Positions 1 through 8,268 are shown, counted from the first letter of the stretch. The stretch: DNA of 64,000 nucleotides from Caproiciproducens galactitolivorans (GCF_026672255.1 NZ_JAPOHA010000002.1:162553-226552), one strand, 5' to 3'. The notes: generated from the letters alone by a model not told the origin. Made by a program: numbers and translations.

Positions 1-410
1 CCGGCCGTGATGAGCGGCAGCGACGATGACGGGCGCGCCAAGACTACTTGCGGATGGGTGACAGACATCCGTCGAACCGATGGCATCGAAGGCGACGAGC
101 GGCAAGGCCCGGTCATAAAACAGCCTGTGGTGGGCTGTTTCGCAATGAAACGGACAGTGCCAACGCTACTTCCGTCCAGCCACAGACTCAAGCAATGGGG
201 GCGGCTCGCAGAGATCCTGGGAGAGGTGAAATTCCTATGGCGTTTGCTTAACCGGCAAACCGTTTATGCCGCCGCCCTTGCTTCGGGAAGCAGTGCCGAA
301 TAGAAGCATTAAAATGAAGAATAAGTGGATTTTTTGATCTTAGAAACTACGCGGCAGGGCAAATGCGCCCTGCCGCGCCCTTGTAAGATCAAATCGTATT
401 TAAAGAACTG
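1..410 (+). other. Unassigned leader-like region at the edge of a mobile element, possibly a structured RNA
   Basis: An open frame runs from 7 to 303 but has no ribosome site and its translation resembles no protein family I recognise. The DNA is rich in short inverted repeats instead: CGGATG/CATCCG near 51-72, AAACAGCC/GGCTGTTT near 118-140, and a perfect 11-bp stem at 350-360 pairing with 367-377. The last stem sits about 40 bases before the next gene's ribosome site. The text reads like the 5' leader (domain I) of a bacterial group II intron, but no domain V or reverse transcriptase lies in the window, so this remains a guess. It is clearly unlike the chromosomal genes to the right. Confidence 0.3.
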
Positions 411-421
411 GAGGTGTACGT

Positions 422-805
422 ATGGAACTGAAAAAAAGAGCATGGCTGTACTGTCGCATCGACGCTCCGGAGGATGCTCATGGTGCCTTAAAGGGACAGC
501 GAAGGGAACTTTTGGATTACGCGGAACAGATGGGCCTTGAAATCGTGGGGGCTTCTGAGGATCTCGGCAGCGGGCTTAATTTTGACCGTGCTGGCCTTAT
601 GGAAGTCATGAAAGCGGCGGGAGATGGGAAAATGGATGTGCTGCTGGTAAGAAGGCTGGACTGTCTTGGGCGAGACACCGTGAAGATGCTTGAATTTCTC
701 CAGGGCTTGGATCAGTTGGGTATCAAGCTCTATTCGCCATTGGAAGGCGAAATCAGGTTGCTCAAAGATATCGATGCGATCCATGGGCTTATTCAAAGGT
801 TATAA
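422..805 (+). CDS. Small serine-recombinase-like protein, resolvase N-terminal domain only, probably catalytically dead
   Basis: The 127-residue protein matches the N-terminal catalytic fold of resolvase/invertase serine recombinases: a starting LYCR strand, an EQMGLEIVG segment, a DVLLVRRLD strand and a GRDT helix start. It lacks the DNA-binding zinc-ribbon and C-terminal domains of large integrases, which usually exceed 450 residues. The nucleophilic serine that should follow the first YCR strand is replaced (YCRIDAPED), and the usual RLDRLGR motif reads RLDCLGR, so strand cleavage is unlikely. An AGGTG ribosome site lies just before the ATG. Proteins of this type are common in Clostridial conjugative elements. 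A regulatory or vestigial role is inferred. Confidence 0.7.
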   Translation: MELKKRAWLYCRIDAPEDAHGALKGQRRELLDYAEQMGLEIVGASEDLGSGLNFDRAGLMEVMKAAGDGKMDVLLVRRLDCLGRDTVKMLEFLQGLDQLGIKLYSPLEGEIRLLKDIDAIHGLIQRL

Positions 806-902
806 GCTGGACATTGAGCTGAACCTGAACGTGCAGCAATTTCTGAATGGACTTGACAGCATCAGCGTCGATGAAGAACCGACCCCTGCGGCGGCATCAT
901 AA
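783..902 (+). CDS. Possible small 39-residue protein overlapping the recombinase-like gene
   Basis: A short frame starts at ATG 783 inside the last codons of the recombinase-like gene and ends at 902. The product starts MGLFKGYKLDIELNLNVQQF and ends in a PTPAAAS tail. It has no convincing ribosome site, so it would depend on coupling to the upstream gene. It could equally be the displaced tail of that gene after a frameshift. I recognise no family. Confidence 0.35.
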   Translation: MGLFKGYKLDIELNLNVQQFLNGLDSISVDEEPTPAAAS

Positions 903-989
903 TTGCTGCAACTCCAAAATACTCTTTTCAGCTGAGTAGATATCCACATATATGGGTTGGGTTTTGTGGTGGTGCACACCCGATACTTC

Positions 990-1048
990 GGGAGAGCGCC
1001 ACACTGGCAGTGTGGAGGTCAGCGGTTCGATCCCGCTATGCTCCACCA
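990..1048 (+). other. 3' fragment of tRNA-Ala(GGC), probable attachment-site copy
   Basis: The stretch contains a correct anticodon arm (CCACA-CTGGCAG-TGTGG, anticodon GGC), a variable loop, a T arm (AGCGG-TTCGATC-CCGCT), the 3' acceptor strand ATGCTCC and an encoded ACCA. The 5' acceptor strand (expected GGAGCAT) and most of the D arm are missing and replaced by unrelated sequence. A tRNA cut this way, with a recombinase-like gene to its left, is what integration into the 3' end of a tRNA gene leaves at the far end of an element. The intact tRNA-Ala would then lie at the other end, outside this window. Confidence 0.8.
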
Positions 1049-1125
1049 AAGCAGGATTATCCGAACTTCATCTTTATGGTGAATTGGTTCGCGTTAATCG
1101 TCAAAATGCCGCATAACAAGCGGTA

Positions 1126-1171
1126 AGCAGATCCCCCTGTAAACTAATTAAAGTTTACAGGGGGATCTGCT
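1126..1171 (+). terminator. Perfect 20-bp hairpin downstream of the tRNA fragment
   Basis: Positions 1126-1145 pair exactly with 1152-1171 around a six-base AATTAA loop, with a GC-rich ATCCCCC core. No uninterrupted T run follows, so it is not a textbook intrinsic terminator, but the position fits transcription stop after the tRNA-Ala gene before the element entered. Confidence 0.6.
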
Positions 1172-1216
1172 ATTGCACTGGAGATAAATCGTGTGTCACT
1201 TTTCAGCTTCCCGTAT

Positions 1217-1434
1217 TCAGATTACTGTTGTCACCCTTGTGATTTCTTCGAGCTTCATATCCTCAAAATAGCGCAGCAGGATCATGCTTTTCAGCCGCGG
1301 CGGCAGGCGGCCGATCGCTCGGTACAGATCCAACGCTGCAGCCGTGTCGGTTCCCGCGGCGGGGAGCTTCCCCAGCGCGTCGTCCGAAACATTGTTCTTT
1401 CTTCTGCGCAACGCGCCCAGCGATTCGTTGGTAA
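1217..1434 (-). pseudogene. Remnant of a sigma-70 family (ECF-like) sigma factor, region 4 fragment
   Basis: On the minus strand the frame reads NTVLTNESLGAL, then after RRRK a linker, then LYRAIGRLPPRLKSMILLRY and FEDMKLEEI, which is the start of sigma region 4.2. In-frame stops bound it on both sides. Region 2 and the recognition helix that should follow LEEI are absent. Only about 70 residues remain of a protein normally near 160-190. It looks like debris next to the insertion boundary. Confidence 0.6.
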
Positions 1435-1511
1435 GAACCGTATTTTATAAAAACTTTAACTGTATAATCAATTTTCTATTGCAATTTTACCATATTTGTG
1501 GTATCGTTTGA

Positions 1512-1530
1512 TTGTAAAGTTAACTTACAA
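1512..1530. promoter_or_regulatory. Candidate autoregulatory operator before the ROK gene
   Basis: TTGTAA and TTACAA face each other across seven bases (AGTTAAC, itself part of the palindrome AAGTTAACTT), directly upstream of the ROK gene's ribosome site. ROK repressors commonly bind AT-rich inverted repeats near their own start. Binding here is inferred. Confidence 0.4.
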
Positions 1531-1545
1531 ATAAAGGGTCAAGAT

Positions 1546-2751
1546 ATGAAAGTTGTTAATCAAACAATCATTAAGGATGCAAATTTAAAAAATTTATATA
1601 ATCTTATTCACTCCAATGACGGAATTTCCAGAGCCCAGTTGGCTAAGCTCACGAATCTGAGCAAGACCACAGTATCTACTTTGATTGATGAACTGACCAG
1701 CCGGAATTTCGTTTATGATTCCGGTACTTCCGAGACGGACTCTGTCGGACGAAAGCCCAACAGTTTGCATATTAAACCGAACAGTTACTATGTCGTTAAC
1801 ATCGTCTGGATTAACAATACCATCGATGTGTTTTTGATGGATATTGCGGGCAAGACCGTGTATGGAGAGCACATGGAACTTAAGGGATGTGATACCTATG
1901 TCACGCTTTCGCAGAGATGCGTTTATAATTCTATTCTTAGCAAGGTCGAAAAAGATAAAATCCTTGGAATATGCGTTGTTGTTTCCGCTATGATCGACCC
2001 TCCCCAAAATGTCTTTTATTCTACGACTTTGAATATATCGGAAGCAGAGCAGGCAAATTTGATTCATGACTTGGATACGGCATTTTGTGATTTTCCGGTG
2101 GCTCTGTTGAACGATACCGCCTGCTATGCTTATGCGGAGAAAATCTATGCGGGAGTGAAAGAGAGCGATTTCGCATTTATCAATTTCTCACATGGTATTG
2201 GCGCAACTTTATTTATCGATAATGAGATGATGGGTCATGCCAGCGGCGCTTCCACGCAATTCGGCCATTATTCCATAAACCCCAAAGGTAAATTGTGTGT
2301 TTGCGGCAACAGGGGATGCCTGGAGGCCACAATGGGCGAGCCCGCCCTAAAAGAAAGAGTTGATAAAACGGGATACAGTATCTTTTTGAATCATCTGGAA
2401 ACAGTGACCTTTGCTGATCTTGGAAATGCCGCAAAGCAAGGCGATGTCGTTGCCCAGACAGTAATAAAATCAATGGCACAGGATTTGTCTTATGCTTTAA
2501 GCAACCTCATCAGCATTGTTGATCCCAAATTAATTATTTTAGGCGGAGAAAGCAGAAAATTAGGGGATTTATTCCTGAGTGAGATTAAGCTTAACCTGAA
2601 ATCCATCGGCTTTAGAAGAATGGTGGAAAACGTGAACGTGTCTTACTCTAAACTGGATCAGGACGTTTATAAGCTGGGCGCAACGAAGTATTTTTTTGAT
2701 AAATACTATAAATTCGGAGAGGATATCTCAGGCACTTTGTTTATGGGATAA
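1546..2751 (+). CDS. ROK-family transcriptional regulator (NagC/XylR type)
   Basis: The 401-residue protein has an N-terminal winged helix-turn-helix (residues about 10-65, with SRAQLAKLTNLSKTTVSTLI as helices 2 and 3) followed by a ROK sugar-kinase-like domain. The ROK zinc motif is intact around residues 240-262 (FGHYSINP then CVCGNRGCLE), and a LIILGGE strand near residue 330 is typical. I start it at ATG 1546, which has an AAAGGG ribosome site at the right distance; the longer frame from 1498 has none. It precedes and probably controls the reductase, transporter and isomerase genes downstream, with a sugar or sugar derivative as inducer. The exact ligand is not visible. Confidence 0.88.
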   Translation: MKVVNQTIIKDANLKNLYNLIHSNDGISRAQLAKLTNLSKTTVSTLIDELTSRNFVYDSGTSETDSVGRKPNSLHIKPNSYYVVNIVWINNTIDVFLMDIAGKTVYGEHMELKGCDTYVTLSQRCVYNSILSKVEKDKILGICVVVSAMIDPPQNVFYSTTLNISEAEQANLIHDLDTAFCDFPVALLNDTACYAYAEKIYAGVKESDFAFINFSHGIGATLFIDNEMMGHASGASTQFGHYSINPKGKLCVCGNRGCLEATMGEPALKERVDKTGYSIFLNHLETVTFADLGNAAKQGDVVAQTVIKSMAQDLSYALSNLISIVDPKLIILGGESRKLGDLFLSEIKLNLKSIGFRRMVENVNVSYSKLDQDVYKLGATKYFFDKYYKFGEDISGTLFMG

Positions 2752-2785
2752 CGGAATGCTTGGGATGCTGAATATTTTAAAATAT

Positions 2786-2832
2786 GTTAGTTGGACTATG
2801 GGAGTCGAGTCAATAATTAATTAGTTAGTTGG
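2786..2832. promoter_or_regulatory. Two direct GTTAGTTGG repeats in the leader of the reductase operon
   Basis: The nonamer GTTAGTTGG occurs at 2786-2794 and 2824-2832, between the regulator stop and the next gene, with an AT-rich segment between. They may be operator half-sites; no regulator is proven. Confidence 0.3.
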
Positions 2833-2887
2833 CCTTATTAATTTAAGCGGTTGTATGAAACAACTTTATTAGGGGAGGAGTTTTTTT

Positions 2888-3136
2888 ATGTTTCAGCTTA
2901 TTTATCCATATCTCGGGCAAATAGTTCCTCGGGAATGGTATATTCCGAAAGCAGCACGGGACCCTCGAAAGGCAATTTATATCGGGAAACCGGTCGAGCC
3001 GGGCAATGACCGTTCTCTTCCGATTCAAATTCACAATGTGAAAATAACGGAGTCGGAATTTTGGCAGGCATGTACCGGACGACCGTTTTGCGAAACCGTC
3101 CAAACCGGATTCCCCGTGAGGATGATAAAGAAATGA
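2888..3136 (+). CDS. Small protein of unknown function, 82 residues
   Basis: The frame is preceded by a very strong ribosome site (AGGGGAGGAG, seven bases before the ATG), which is the main reason to call it a gene. The product is soluble and basic, with many Pro and Tyr residues near the start (YPYLGQIVPREWYIPKAARD) and two cysteines in a CTGRPFC segment near residues 62-68. No signal peptide or membrane segment is visible. I recognise no family. It sits between the ROK regulator and the flavin reductase, about 57 bases before the reductase, so it is probably co-transcribed and may be a small partner subunit; that role is a guess. Confidence 0.6.
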   Translation: MFQLIYPYLGQIVPREWYIPKAARDPRKAIYIGKPVEPGNDRSLPIQIHNVKITESEFWQACTGRPFCETVQTGFPVRMIKK

Positions 3137-3193
3137 AGTCTATGAATTCCGTTAGCCCTTTGATACCAAATTTATTATAGCAGGAGGATTTTT

Positions 3194-5317
3194 ATGAACA
3201 GCAGCAACAATTATCCTAATCTATTTAAGCCCATTAAAATTGGCAACATGGTATTAAAAAACCGCATTGTGCATGTTCCGACTGATGTAAGTTCGTCCCA
3301 CGCGGATGGTTCCGTCAGCGAAAGAGATCTTCATCATCATGCGGAGATTGCCAAGGGCGGCGTTGCCATGTTAATCGTGGGGGCAACCTCGCCGGACGGA
3401 AAAACAGGCAGACCCACTGTTACCGGTTTGGTAGCCGACGCCGACAACTACATACCCGGTCTTGCAAGGCTGGCAAAGTCTATACAGCGCTATGGCGCAA
3501 AGGCCGTCTGTCAGCTTCAGCATCCGGGAAGACAGGCCGCTCTGCCCAGGCATAATTATATGTCGGCCAACGACCGTGTAATTAAGCTTCCATGGTCTGC
3601 CGGTCATGAAATTGTATATGAGAATGCTGCGGAAAAGGGGAAGGCCGTACGTGCGATGAGCACAGAGGAAGTCCTTGAAATGATTGAGCTTTTCGCCGAG
3701 GCGGCCTGGCGTGTTAAATCCGCAGGCTTTGACGGCGTAGAGATTCACGCGGCACACGGATATCTGGTTTCAGATTTTATGAGTCCTTATCTCAATAAGA
3801 GAAATGATCGTTTCGGCGGCAGCTATGAGAACAGAATGCGTTTCCCCTTGGCGATCATTGCCAAGATCCAGGAAAAATGTGGGTACGATTACCCGATTCT
3901 GGTACGTTACTCCGTAGATGAATGGGTGCCGGGCGGACGTGAACTGGAGGAAAGCATCCAAGTTGCGAAAACATTCGAAGAGGCCGGAGTTGCCGCACTT
4001 GATCTCAGCCAGTGTATTCAGGAAACTCCCGGAGCAGGGTTTGACCCAATGCAGTATCCGGAGGGCTGGACAATTTATGCTTCTGAAGCAATTAAGAAGG
4101 CAGTTAAGATACCGGTAATCAACAGCCATTCTCTCAGAAATCCCGATTTTTGCGAGAAGATTGTTGCGGAAGACAAAACCGATCTTGTCGGGCTGTCAAG
4201 ACAGCTGTTGGCCGATCCTTATTGGCCGCTGAAGGTGCAATATGGAAAAATCAGCGATATTCGCAGGTGCATTTCCTGCTTGGAAGGCTGCTGGCAGGAA
4301 TCCATGATGGCAAAGAAAGAAATTGCCTGCGCTATTAATCCCGCCTGCGGACACGCGGAGTTTGATGACATGAAGCCAGCCGCAAAACCGCTCAAAATCG
4401 CCATTGTCGGAGGCGGTCCGGCCGGCATGGAGGCGGCGAGAAGAGCGGCGATTGTAGGGCATAAGGTAACGTTATTTGAAAAGACCAAGGAATTGGGCGG
4501 GGCGATTTTGGGCTGCTGCATGGTTCCCGGAAAAGAAAAAATGAAGTGGTATGCCGACTGGCTCCGAGTTCAGATCGCTAAATTGCCGATCGAAGTAAAA
4601 ATGGGTACGGAGCCAACTGTGGAGGATCTGCGCGGATTTGACGCTGTGGCTAACGCGACAGGGGCAACCTCTTATGTTCCGGAAGGCGTTTATGGGAATA
4701 CGGATAAAATATTAGCTTTTGAAAAGGTGATTGCCTGTCCAAAGGTAAACTGCGAGTATCATCCGGATGGGCGCATGCCGGTAAAAGTTGGGAGCAGCGT
4801 TATCGTCTGGGGAGATGGTTATCCTGCAATTGATACGGCCACATATCTCGCTTCCATCGGCAAGAAGGTTACCATCGTCACGGAGAAGAAGGAATTCGGT
4901 ATGGGTACCGAAGTGATTCATATGTACGTAACCAGAAAACGTTTCCAGCAGACCGACGCGGAAGCGCTCCACAGCAAGCCCTATAAATATCCCGTAACGA
5001 TCATTGAAAACAGCCGCATTCGCGAAATTACGGAAAAGGGAGCCTTGGTGGAAGGAAAGGATTTTGCCACACAATTAGTCGAGTGTGACGATGTTGTGAC
5101 CTGTCATGTCCGCTCCAACAACGAATTTTTTGAGAAACTTCGGAAGGCCGGAGTTGTTTCCTTTAATATTGGGGATTCTTCTATACCGGATAATTTGTCC
5201 CATGCGGTAAGGGAAGGCGCCGAGTTCGTATTAAATCTTGACGAGTCGATGATTGTGAATGCAAACGGCGCCGTAGTCAACCATATTCCGCTGGAAATCA
5301 AAAAGATGTTCAGCTGA
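3194..5317 (+). CDS. NADH:flavin oxidoreductase, old yellow enzyme / 2,4-dienoyl-CoA reductase family (FMN, 4Fe-4S, FAD)
   Basis: The 707 residues have the family layout: an FMN-binding TIM barrel (about 1-350, with AAHGYLVSDF then NKRNDRFGGS), a 4Fe-4S cluster from C359, C362, C366 and C379, and an FAD/NAD(P)H domain starting with the Rossmann motif VGGGPAGMEAAR near residues 405-416. Relatives reduce activated C=C bonds, for example dienoyl-CoA reductase, BaiCD/BaiH bile-acid reductases and daidzein reductase. The ribosome site GCAGGAGG fits ATG 3194. It is followed by a sugar ABC importer, an isomerase and a dehydrogenase. This suggests that the imported molecule, or its aglycone, carries a reducible double bond or a keto sugar. 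The substrate is not determinable here. Confidence 0.9.
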   Translation: MNSSNNYPNLFKPIKIGNMVLKNRIVHVPTDVSSSHADGSVSERDLHHHAEIAKGGVAMLIVGATSPDGKTGRPTVTGLVADADNYIPGLARLAKSIQRYGAKAVCQLQHPGRQAALPRHNYMSANDRVIKLPWSAGHEIVYENAAEKGKAVRAMSTEEVLEMIELFAEAAWRVKSAGFDGVEIHAAHGYLVSDFMSPYLNKRNDRFGGSYENRMRFPLAIIAKIQEKCGYDYPILVRYSVDEWVPGGRELEESIQVAKTFEEAGVAALDLSQCIQETPGAGFDPMQYPEGWTIYASEAIKKAVKIPVINSHSLRNPDFCEKIVAEDKTDLVGLSRQLLADPYWPLKVQYGKISDIRRCISCLEGCWQESMMAKKEIACAINPACGHAEFDDMKPAAKPLKIAIVGGGPAGMEAARRAAIVGHKVTLFEKTKELGGAILGCCMVPGKEKMKWYADWLRVQIAKLPIEVKMGTEPTVEDLRGFDAVANATGATSYVPEGVYGNTDKILAFEKVIACPKVNCEYHPDGRMPVKVGSSVIVWGDGYPAIDTATYLASIGKKVTIVTEKKEFGMGTEVIHMYVTRKRFQQTDAEALHSKPYKYPVTIIENSRIREITEKGALVEGKDFATQLVECDDVVTCHVRSNNEFFEKLRKAGVVSFNIGDSSIPDNLSHAVREGAEFVLNLDESMIVNANGAVVNHIPLEIKKMFS

Positions 5318-5327
5318 TTCACGGTCA

Positions 5328-5354
5328 ATGTAAAAAGTCGCCGGACTTTTACAT
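5328..5354 (+). terminator. Hairpin between the reductase and the binding-protein gene
   Basis: ATGTAAAAAGTC pairs with GACTTTTACAT around a four-base loop, with one bulged A. There is no T run after it, so it may protect or process mRNA rather than terminate, and could favour high expression of the downstream lipoprotein. Confidence 0.45.
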
Positions 5355-5393
5355 AGAAAACATCAGTGCCCAATTTCGTTAGGAGGTAGATCA

Positions 5394-6554
5394 ATGAAAA
5401 CGCGTATCAGGAATGTCCTTTTTGCTTCATTACTTGTACTTGCAACGGCTGTTACCGGCTGCACCAAAGCGGAGAACATCAATTCGGGTAACAGCAATGC
5501 CGCAGCAGGAAACACGACCGCTTCTGCACAATCCTCAGCCGGTGAAAATACGGCCGGGAAGAAAAACATTAATATTGTATTTTTGGAGGGAACCGACAGC
5601 AACTCCTGGAGAACGCAATGCGAAAATACAATGCAAAAGCTGGCGGATGACTATCAATCACAGGGGATTGTCGCAAAATACAAATTGATGGTCGCCAACA
5701 ATGATGCCACAACACAGATTCAGCAAATGGAACAGGCAATTCAGGATAAGGTTGATTTAATCCTAATCAATCCTGTTACAACAACGGGCCTGTCAGCTAC
5801 GATCGATAAAGCAGTTGCTCAGAAAATTCTGGTAATGAGCGTTGACCAGCATATCTCGCATCCGAACGTTATCAGCGTAACAAATGACCAGTATAAGTGG
5901 GCAAAGATTCAGGCGGACTGGCTGGTAAAGCAGTTAGGAGGGAAAGGACGCATCTACCGTATGGATGCCATCAAGGGTGCGCCGGCAAGTGATGTTCGTG
6001 CAAAGGCGTTTGAGGATGTTTTGAGCCAAAATCCCGGTATTAAGACCATCGCGCACGATTATGGTATGTGGGATGAAGGCAAGGGAAAACAGATTATGAC
6101 CCAGTGGCTTGCCACAGATTCCAACTATGACGGGGTGCTTTGCCAGGACGGTAATGCGGTCGGGATTCTGGAAGCAATTGAAACCGCGAAACTGCCTTAT
6201 CCCAAAGCTATTACTTCCGATGAATACATACAATACTTAAAGAAGTGGAAATCCATTAATGATGCCCACCCGGATAATCCTTTGCATGCAATTATTGTCG
6301 AAAATCCGCCTTCAATTGGTGCTTTGGCAATGAAGATCGGTGTGCGTTTAGTCCAGGGGGACACTTTAAAAGACGGTGCTTTGGCTTCGGATCCCAGCGA
6401 TCCCGGTCACAAGAATGCTCTCTTCTATAATCCTACCGTTGTGATAACGAACGATAACATGGAACAATACTACGAAAAGTACAAGAATGCCGATGATTCC
6501 GCATATATCGATACGGATATGACGGATGATCTGGTTAATACCTACTTTAAGTAA
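5394..6554 (+). CDS. Sugar ABC transporter substrate-binding lipoprotein (RbsB/periplasmic-binding-protein 4 type)
   Basis: The 386-residue product has a lipoprotein signal: a basic start (MKTRIR), a hydrophobic stretch and a lipobox ending VTGC with the lipidated Cys at 23. A Ser/Ala/Asn-rich linker follows, then a type I periplasmic-binding fold with the typical segments NNDATTQIQQMEQAI, ILINPVTTTGLSATIDKA and GVLCQDGNAVGILEAIE. Such proteins bind pentoses, hexoses or polyols outside the membrane and pass them to a ribose-type importer. The ribosome site TAGGAGGTAGATC precedes ATG 5394. Partner ATPase and permeases follow. The ligand is unknown. Confidence 0.92.
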   Translation: MKTRIRNVLFASLLVLATAVTGCTKAENINSGNSNAAAGNTTASAQSSAGENTAGKKNINIVFLEGTDSNSWRTQCENTMQKLADDYQSQGIVAKYKLMVANNDATTQIQQMEQAIQDKVDLILINPVTTTGLSATIDKAVAQKILVMSVDQHISHPNVISVTNDQYKWAKIQADWLVKQLGGKGRIYRMDAIKGAPASDVRAKAFEDVLSQNPGIKTIAHDYGMWDEGKGKQIMTQWLATDSNYDGVLCQDGNAVGILEAIETAKLPYPKAITSDEYIQYLKKWKSINDAHPDNPLHAIIVENPPSIGALAMKIGVRLVQGDTLKDGALASDPSDPGHKNALFYNPTVVITNDNMEQYYEKYKNADDSAYIDTDMTDDLVNTYFK

Positions 6555-6573
6555 AGGTCAGTCAGCTCTTCGG

Positions 6574-6620
6574 ACAGGGCTGTCTCAAAAGTACCGATTC
6601 CGACGGAGACAGCCCTGTTT
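6574..6620 (+). terminator. Stem-loop between binding protein and ATPase genes (attenuating terminator)
   Basis: ACAGGGCTGTCTC (6574-6586) pairs perfectly with GAGACAGCCCTGT (6606-6618), followed by only a short T run. Partial terminators in this place are common and let the binding protein be made in excess over the membrane components. Confidence 0.65.
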
Positions 6621-6762
6621 GATTCATAAGAAAAAAAACACGCGGTCAGGACACGCGGTCGAATATTATGGCTGCGGACTTAACGCACGCGGGGGTAAGA
6701 CATTTGTCGGGGAAGAATGGTTTTAAAAAATGACATCCAGGTGGGTAGTGGAGGGATACTGA

Positions 6763-8268
6763 TTGTTAGCAGCAAAAAGTATTAGTAAACAGTACGGGCA
6801 AACAAAAGCATTGGATCAGGCAGAATTATCTATGAAGCCTGGTGAAATCCATGCTTTGCTGGGATCGAATGGATCCGGAAAAAGTACAATCGCAAAAGTT
6901 CTCGGCGGGCTTGTAGGCAAGAACGAAGGAGAAATAACCATTGACGGGAAGGAGATACAGCTCCGCTCCGCAAAGGATTCATTGGCCCAGGGTATTGCTC
7001 TTGCATATCAGGATTATAGCCTTGTCGATCAGTTAACAGTGGAAGAAAATCTTTTTCTTAATTCGAGTGGAACGCTCAAGATGGGCTTTATTGACTACAA
7101 GAAGCGATTTGATCAAACGTTTCAGATTCTGAAGCAGTTTCATATATCCGCACAGCCGGATACCTATGTTGGCTCGCTGAACGAATCGGATAAAAGTCTG
7201 CTTGAGGTGGCCAAAGCGCTTGTCTATAAACCCAGATATTTGATTTTAGACGAAGTCACCGCATGCCTCCACAGAGACCAGGTGCTGGTTCTTTTTGATA
7301 TTCTCAGAAAAGAGAAAAAAGAGGGCTTATCCATACTGTTTATCTCACATCGCTTTGATGAAGTCTATGAGCTGTGTGAAACCGTAACGATATTTCGAAA
7401 CGGAAAGACGGTAATCACTACTGATTTAACTAAGGTTACAAACGATGACATCGTATATTATATGACAGGGCAGAAGGAAACGATCAAAAAGCAGCATAAT
7501 GAAAAGCAGGCCGCTGAAAAGAAGGAGCCGCTGCTTTCCATTCAGCACTTAGGAGTCGGAACTCAGGTAAACGATGTTTCCCTTAATCTCTATCCGGGTG
7601 AAATTCTCGGCGTCTGCGGGCTGCAGGGACAAGGGCAAAGTGAATTTTTAAGAGCGGTCTACGGTTCCAGAAAGATATCCAGGGGCAACATCATCTACAA
7701 AGGAAAACGGCTGACGAAATTCTCGCCCGAGAGGTCATTAAAATCAGGTATGGCTTTTATCTCAGGCGACCGGAATTCGGAAGGAATATTTGCCGACCGC
7801 AGCATTTTTGAAAATATTAATATCAGCCGATCCGCGTTAAGATTTATCTTTCATGGAATCCGGCTAAATAAAAGCATGTCGGAAGCAAACCAATTGATTA
7901 AAAAGCTGGATGTCGTTATCGGCGAAATAGGCGATCCGGCCAGCAGCCTCTCCGGAGGCAATCAGCAAAAATTGATCTTCGCAAGAGATCTGTTGCTGAA
8001 TCCGTCCGTAGTTTTGTTAGACGACCCCGCAAAAGGGGTTGATGTCAAAGCGAGGAGCGAGATACAGGGGATTCTCAGGGGCCTGTCGGATAAAGGAATG
8101 GCCTGCATTTATTATTCCAGTGATTATAAAGAACTGACGGCGGTCTCAGATCGGATTGTCGTTTTTTATGAAGGAGATATTATCGCGGAGTTTAATGATA
8201 TCAGTGAAGAAATAGAAAGCGACCTGGCTGCGGCGATGCTGGGCGCAACCAGAACGGAGGCGGAATGA
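6763..8268 (+). CDS. Sugar ABC transporter ATPase, double-domain (RbsA/MglA type)
   Basis: The 501 residues contain two nucleotide-binding domains. The first has Walker A GSNGSGKST near residues 34-42, a degenerate signature (LNESDKSLLEVAKAL) and Walker B YLILDEVTA. The second has a degenerate Walker A (GLQGQGQSE), an intact signature LSGGNQQK near residue 395 and Walker B VVLLDDPAKG. This asymmetry is usual for sugar ATPases of the RbsA/MglA family. The start is TTG 6763, set by GGAGGG eight bases upstream; no better ATG exists. The stop overlaps the next gene's start by four bases, so the transporter genes are translationally coupled. Confidence 0.9.
   Translation: MLAAKSISKQYGQTKALDQAELSMKPGEIHALLGSNGSGKSTIAKVLGGLVGKNEGEITIDGKEIQLRSAKDSLAQGIALAYQDYSLVDQLTVEENLFLNSSGTLKMGFIDYKKRFDQTFQILKQFHISAQPDTYVGSLNESDKSLLEVAKALVYKPRYLILDEVTACLHRDQVLVLFDILRKEKKEGLSILFISHRFDEVYELCETVTIFRNGKTVITTDLTKVTNDDIVYYMTGQKETIKKQHNEKQAAEKKEPLLSIQHLGVGTQVNDVSLNLYPGEILGVCGLQGQGQSEFLRAVYGSRKISRGNIIYKGKRLTKFSPERSLKSGMAFISGDRNSEGIFADRSIFENINISRSALRFIFHGIRLNKSMSEANQLIKKLDVVIGEIGDPASSLSGGNQQKLIFARDLLLNPSVVLLDDPAKGVDVKARSEIQGILRGLSDKGMACIYYSSDYKELTAVSDRIVVFYEGDIIAEFNDISEEIESDLAAAMLGATRTEAE

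Noticed and set aside
5328-5354. A full intrinsic terminator separating the reductase from the transporter operon
   Set aside because: The hairpin has a bulge and no T run, so I keep it only as a possible processing or stabilising element.
6526-6726. A 66-codon frame between the binding protein and the ATPase
   Set aside because: It spans the 6574-6618 stem-loop and lacks a ribosome site.
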